Shown one piece after another: positions 5,229 to 7,080 of a stretch of 7,080 nucleotides of DNA. Origin of the DNA: Hyphomicrobiaceae bacterium. GTDB lineage: Bacteria; Pseudomonadota; Alphaproteobacteria; Rhizobiales; MH13. A program made the position numbers and the translations under genes. A model generated the notes under the pieces. The model was not told the DNA's origin. It saw only the letters and a list, made by a program, of their open reading frames with translations, and did not search any database. Every line of letters begins with the position of its first letter. Position 1 is the first letter of the stretch. The DNA lies in NCBI GenBank assembly GCA_020442235.1, contig JAGRKQ010000172.1:402-7481 (forward strand), in the 5' to 3' direction.

Positions 5229-6277
5229 GGGCAGGCCTCCTGCCGTTCGTCCAGCGCAAGCAGGGAAAGAAGCTGCAAGGTCGCCGGGTAATAAAGCGGG
5301 TCGAGACGCTGAAACAGCGCCGGATCTGGCGGTGTGCCGTTCATCACGCAGGCGACGAGCGCCGCGACCGCCCGGTAGCCGTTTTCAGCAAAGGCCGAGC
5401 GCACACTGCCATCGGCGACCCAGACGATCGACGGCGGCGTCTCCGACCATTCGGCAACGAAGGGCGCCAGATGCTGGCGCTGCCCCGCCCCCGCCCAGGC
5501 GAGATAAAGCGGAATCCGGATCGCGTCGTAGCCGAAGATGGGATCGAAGCCTTCCGCCGGCTGCGGCGCCTCGCCACCAAGCGCCACCCAGTCGGAGGGA
5601 AGGCCGCGCGGTCCGAAGCGGCTTTCTTCCATCAATGCCAGGGCATCGCGCTCCAGAACGTCGAACCGCGCCTGCGGATCGAGTTCGGAAAGCGCCCGGA
5701 AGGCCGGGAAAACATAATAGGAAAGATTGACCACCGGCCCGTCGGTGCGCGCCTCGGCATCGAAACCGGATGCGCCCGGAAGCAGGATCTGGCGTTCGCC
5801 GGCAACGCTCACCGTGCCGTCGAGCAGCGCCCGGGTCATGCGCCGGGCGGCAAAGCGCAGCGCCGCGTCGTCCCAGCGCTCACCGCCCTCGATCAGCGCA
5901 TAGGCGATGAGAAGGTCGCCATCGGTGGCGTTGTTGCGGTCGCGCACATGGCCAAGCTCGGGGTCGTAGACCCAGGCCGCCAGACCGTCCTCGCGGATCA
6001 TCAGCGTGCTGCGCGTGAAGGCAAACAGGCGATCGAAGACCGGCCGGTCGTCGGTTTCGGCGGCCAGAAGCAAGGCATAGCCCTGCCCTTCCGAATGGGT
6101 GATGGCACCGTTGCCATTGTCGACAACGCGGCCTTCCTGGGTGGTGAAGGCGGCGACATAGTCCGGCCACAGGCGGTTCAGCGCCTCGCGCGGCGTTTCA
6201 CCGGCAAAAGCCCCGGCCGGCAGGACGCCGGCCAAGGCAGAGAGGGCGGAAAGAAGGAGAGCCCGGACCATCCTCAT
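5225..6277 (-). CDS. bcsZ: Cellulase BcsZ, GH8 family endo-1,4-beta-glucanase
   Basis: Periplasmic glycoside hydrolase family 8 enzyme that cuts beta-1,4-glucan and is needed for, or tunes, cellulose output; the rhizobial homologue is also called CelC. The 350-residue product has a signal peptide (residues 1-25, cut after AFA). Catalytic landmarks are E63 in THSEGQGYALLLA (general acid), D119/D121 in ATDGDLLIAYAL, NLSYY at 184-188 and D251 in IFGYDAIRIP. E63 and D251 are 188 residues apart, the same separation I recall for E. coli BcsZ E55 and D243. The length fits the family and no key residue is missing. The chosen ATG (6277) overlaps the bcsB stop in ATGA. The ATG two codons on (6271) is better placed relative to the GGAG Shine-Dalgarno (8 nt, against 2 nt) and is a real alternative giving 348 residues. 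The stop overlaps the TPR gene start in ATGA. Confidence 0.95.
   Translation of the reverse strand: MRMVRALLLSALSALAGVLPAGAFAGETPREALNRLWPDYVAAFTTQEGRVVDNGNGAITHSEGQGYALLLAAETDDRPVFDRLFAFTRSTLMIREDGLAAWVYDPELGHVRDRNNATDGDLLIAYALIEGGERWDDAALRFAARRMTRALLDGTVSVAGERQILLPGASGFDAEARTDGPVVNLSYYVFPAFRALSELDPQARFDVLERDALALMEESRFGPRGLPSDWVALGGEAPQPAEGFDPIFGYDAIRIPLYLAWAGAGQRQHLAPFVAEWSETPPSIVWVADGSVRSAFAENGYRAVAALVACVMNGTPPDPALFQRLDPLYYPATLQLLSLLALDERQEACP
5230..5244 (-). promoter_or_regulatory. Hairpin covering the Shine-Dalgarno of the TPR gene
   Basis: The minus-strand mRNA reads GGCAGG AGG CCUGCC and then C AUG. The six-base arms are perfectly complementary around a 3-nt loop. The consensus AGGAGG (5236-5241) is half in the stem and half in the loop, so folding would hide it. 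It lies in the last codons of bcsZ, so a ribosome finishing bcsZ would open it, which fits translational coupling through the ATGA overlap. Confidence 0.6.
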
Positions 6278-7080
6278 GGCTCCTGCCCTGCCCGGGCCAG
6301 CCACCGCCCCGCCATCAGTGCCGTTGCCACCGCAAGCGACAGAAGCACCAGCGTGTAGAGCCAGGGATGGGCGGAAAACATGCCCGCCAGCACCAGCCGC
6401 CAGTTGGCGATCGAGCCCGGCTGGGTGGCGACGTAACGCACCGGCGTTTCCACCGCGATCGGCCTCAGGGTCTGGTCGATCTCGTCATAGACGAGCGAGG
6501 AACCGCCGAGCTGGCTCCACAGCGCCGGCATGGTGACCGCCTGCATGGCCAGTTCCAGCCGCTCCGGCGTTCCCGCCGCAACCACCGTATAGGCGCCGCC
6601 ATGCGGGCCCGGCACCTGCTGGATCACCAGCCCGCTGGACGGCCCGATTTCGCCGATCTCGACACCTTCCTGCACGGCCCGGTCGCCGCCGAGAAGATCG
6701 CGGAAGCGCCGCGACAGGGCCTCGATCGGCCCTTCGCCGCGAAGCCGCTCGGCCCATTCGGCGCGAAGATCGGTGTTGCCGGCTCCGCCCGCACCGCCCT
6801 GGGTGCGGATCGAACCGGTCATGATCGGGTCGGACGGCATGGAAGACCACACCCGTGCAACGCGCTGCTGCAGCGGCAGGGCGCCGCGCGATGCGGTCAC
6901 GTTTGTCGGCGCAACGGTGCGGGCGGCATAGGTCGGCGCGGCCCAGGCCTGCGCCAGACGCTGGCGCGGCAGGTGCAGCCGCTCGGCGAGATCGCCCGAA
7001 AGATCGTCCAGCGCACCGACGATGATCGCCGACACTTCGTTCTCGTCCGGCGCCTGGAAAGACAGCGACAGCCGGTCCGG
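6274..7080 (-). CDS. bcsB: Cellulose synthase regulatory subunit BcsB, C-terminal 268 residues (cut by window edge)
   Basis: BcsB is the periplasmic partner of the BcsA synthase. It guides the emerging glucan and holds BcsA through a C-terminal membrane helix (family knowledge). The frame is open to the window edge and begins PDRLSLSFQAPDENEVSAI; the GTG at 7035 is an internal Val codon, not the start. The visible part should correspond to the last flavodoxin-like region plus the anchor: SGLVIQQVPGPHGGAYTVVA and GTPERLELAMQAV look like its sheet and helix elements, and SSLVYDEIDQTLRPIAV like the strand before the anchor. A single membrane helix, PWLYTLVLLSLAVATALMAG, lies near the C-terminus, followed by the short basic tail RWLARAGQEP. 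Identification rests on this layout plus the directly following bcsZ; the N-terminal carbohydrate-binding domains lie outside. The stop overlaps the bcsZ start in ATGA. bcsA is expected upstream. Confidence 0.88.
   Translation of the reverse strand, partial: PDRLSLSFQAPDENEVSAIIVGALDDLSGDLAERLHLPRQRLAQAWAAPTYAARTVAPTNVTASRGALPLQQRVARVWSSMPSDPIMTGSIRTQGGAGGAGNTDLRAEWAERLRGEGPIEALSRRFRDLLGGDRAVQEGVEIGEIGPSSGLVIQQVPGPHGGAYTVVAAGTPERLELAMQAVTMPALWSQLGGSSLVYDEIDQTLRPIAVETPVRYVATQPGSIANWRLVLAGMFSAHPWLYTLVLLSLAVATALMAGRWLARAGQEP

Larger units (their letters stand above)
2148..7080 (-). other. Cellulose synthesis operon, distal part (bcsB-bcsZ-TPR-bcsN)
   Basis: Four same-strand genes are joined by ATGA, ATGA and a 3-nt gap, with no internal space for a promoter or terminator outside coding sequence. 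This is the distal half of a type III (rhizobial) cellulose operon as I recall that scheme. There is no BcsC barrel and no bcsD in the visible part. The promoter, c-di-GMP input and bcsA must lie beyond 7080. The operon's 3' end is 4 bp from the convergent DUF3307 gene. Confidence 0.85.

Noticed and set aside
6302..6304. GTG as the bcsZ start
   Set aside because: It would add MAGPGRAGA in front of the signal peptide and overlap bcsB by 31 nt. The ATG at 6277 or 6271 gives a clean signal peptide.
5111..6358. 415-codon plus-strand frame over bcsZ
   Set aside because: Antisense to a GH8 enzyme with all catalytic motifs intact. It spans three gene junctions of the real operon.
7033..7035. GTG as the start of a 253-residue protein
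   Set aside because: The frame stays open to the window edge and continues with BcsB-like sequence, so this GTG is an internal Val codon.

Overview
The window reads as a chromosomal segment of a high-GC alphaproteobacterium, most likely in the Rhizobiales/Hyphomicrobiales. The reasons are strong GC bias at third codon positions, a cellulose synthesis operon of the rhizobial kind (bcsB-bcsZ-TPR gene-bcsN), and an EttA of the usual proteobacterial type. The species cannot be named from sequence alone. I see no tRNA, rRNA, CRISPR array, insertion sequence or prophage gene.

Layout. Positions 1-645 (minus strand) hold the N-terminal 215 codons of ettA, an ABC-F ATPase acting on the ribosome. It is cut by the window edge. 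A 171-bp divergent spacer (646-816) separates it from a plus-strand pair: a 291-residue protein with two PAS-like halves and no output domain (817-1692), then a small DUF3307 membrane protein (1748-2143). A 20-codon reading frame fills the gap between the pair and overlaps both neighbours in ATGA. The plus-strand unit runs head-on, with 4 bp to spare, into a long minus-strand operon (7080 down to 2148).

Read 5' to 3', the minus-strand operon encodes: the C-terminal 268 residues of BcsB, the periplasmic cellulose synthase subunit with its C-terminal membrane anchor; BcsZ, a secreted GH8 endo-1,4-glucanase; a 676-residue periplasmic TPR protein with no outer-membrane barrel; and BcsN, a likely outer-membrane lipoprotein with a proline-rich tail. 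The first two junctions are ATGA overlaps and the last has a 3-nt gap with the Shine-Dalgarno inside the preceding gene. This implies one mRNA and translational coupling. bcsA would be expected just beyond position 7080.

How the genes work together (from family knowledge): BcsA/BcsB polymerise and translocate glucan across the inner membrane, BcsZ trims or edits it in the periplasm, and the TPR protein and BcsN are the operon's candidates for periplasmic and outer-membrane passage in place of the BcsC barrel of enterobacteria. No link between the PAS/DUF3307 pair and cellulose is shown beyond adjacency.

I found no clearly new system. The points most worth checking are the missing BcsC-type barrel, a hairpin over the Shine-Dalgarno at the bcsZ/TPR junction, the 20-codon coupling frame, degenerate WQPP repeats in the TPR protein, and a CpaD-like motif order in BcsN.
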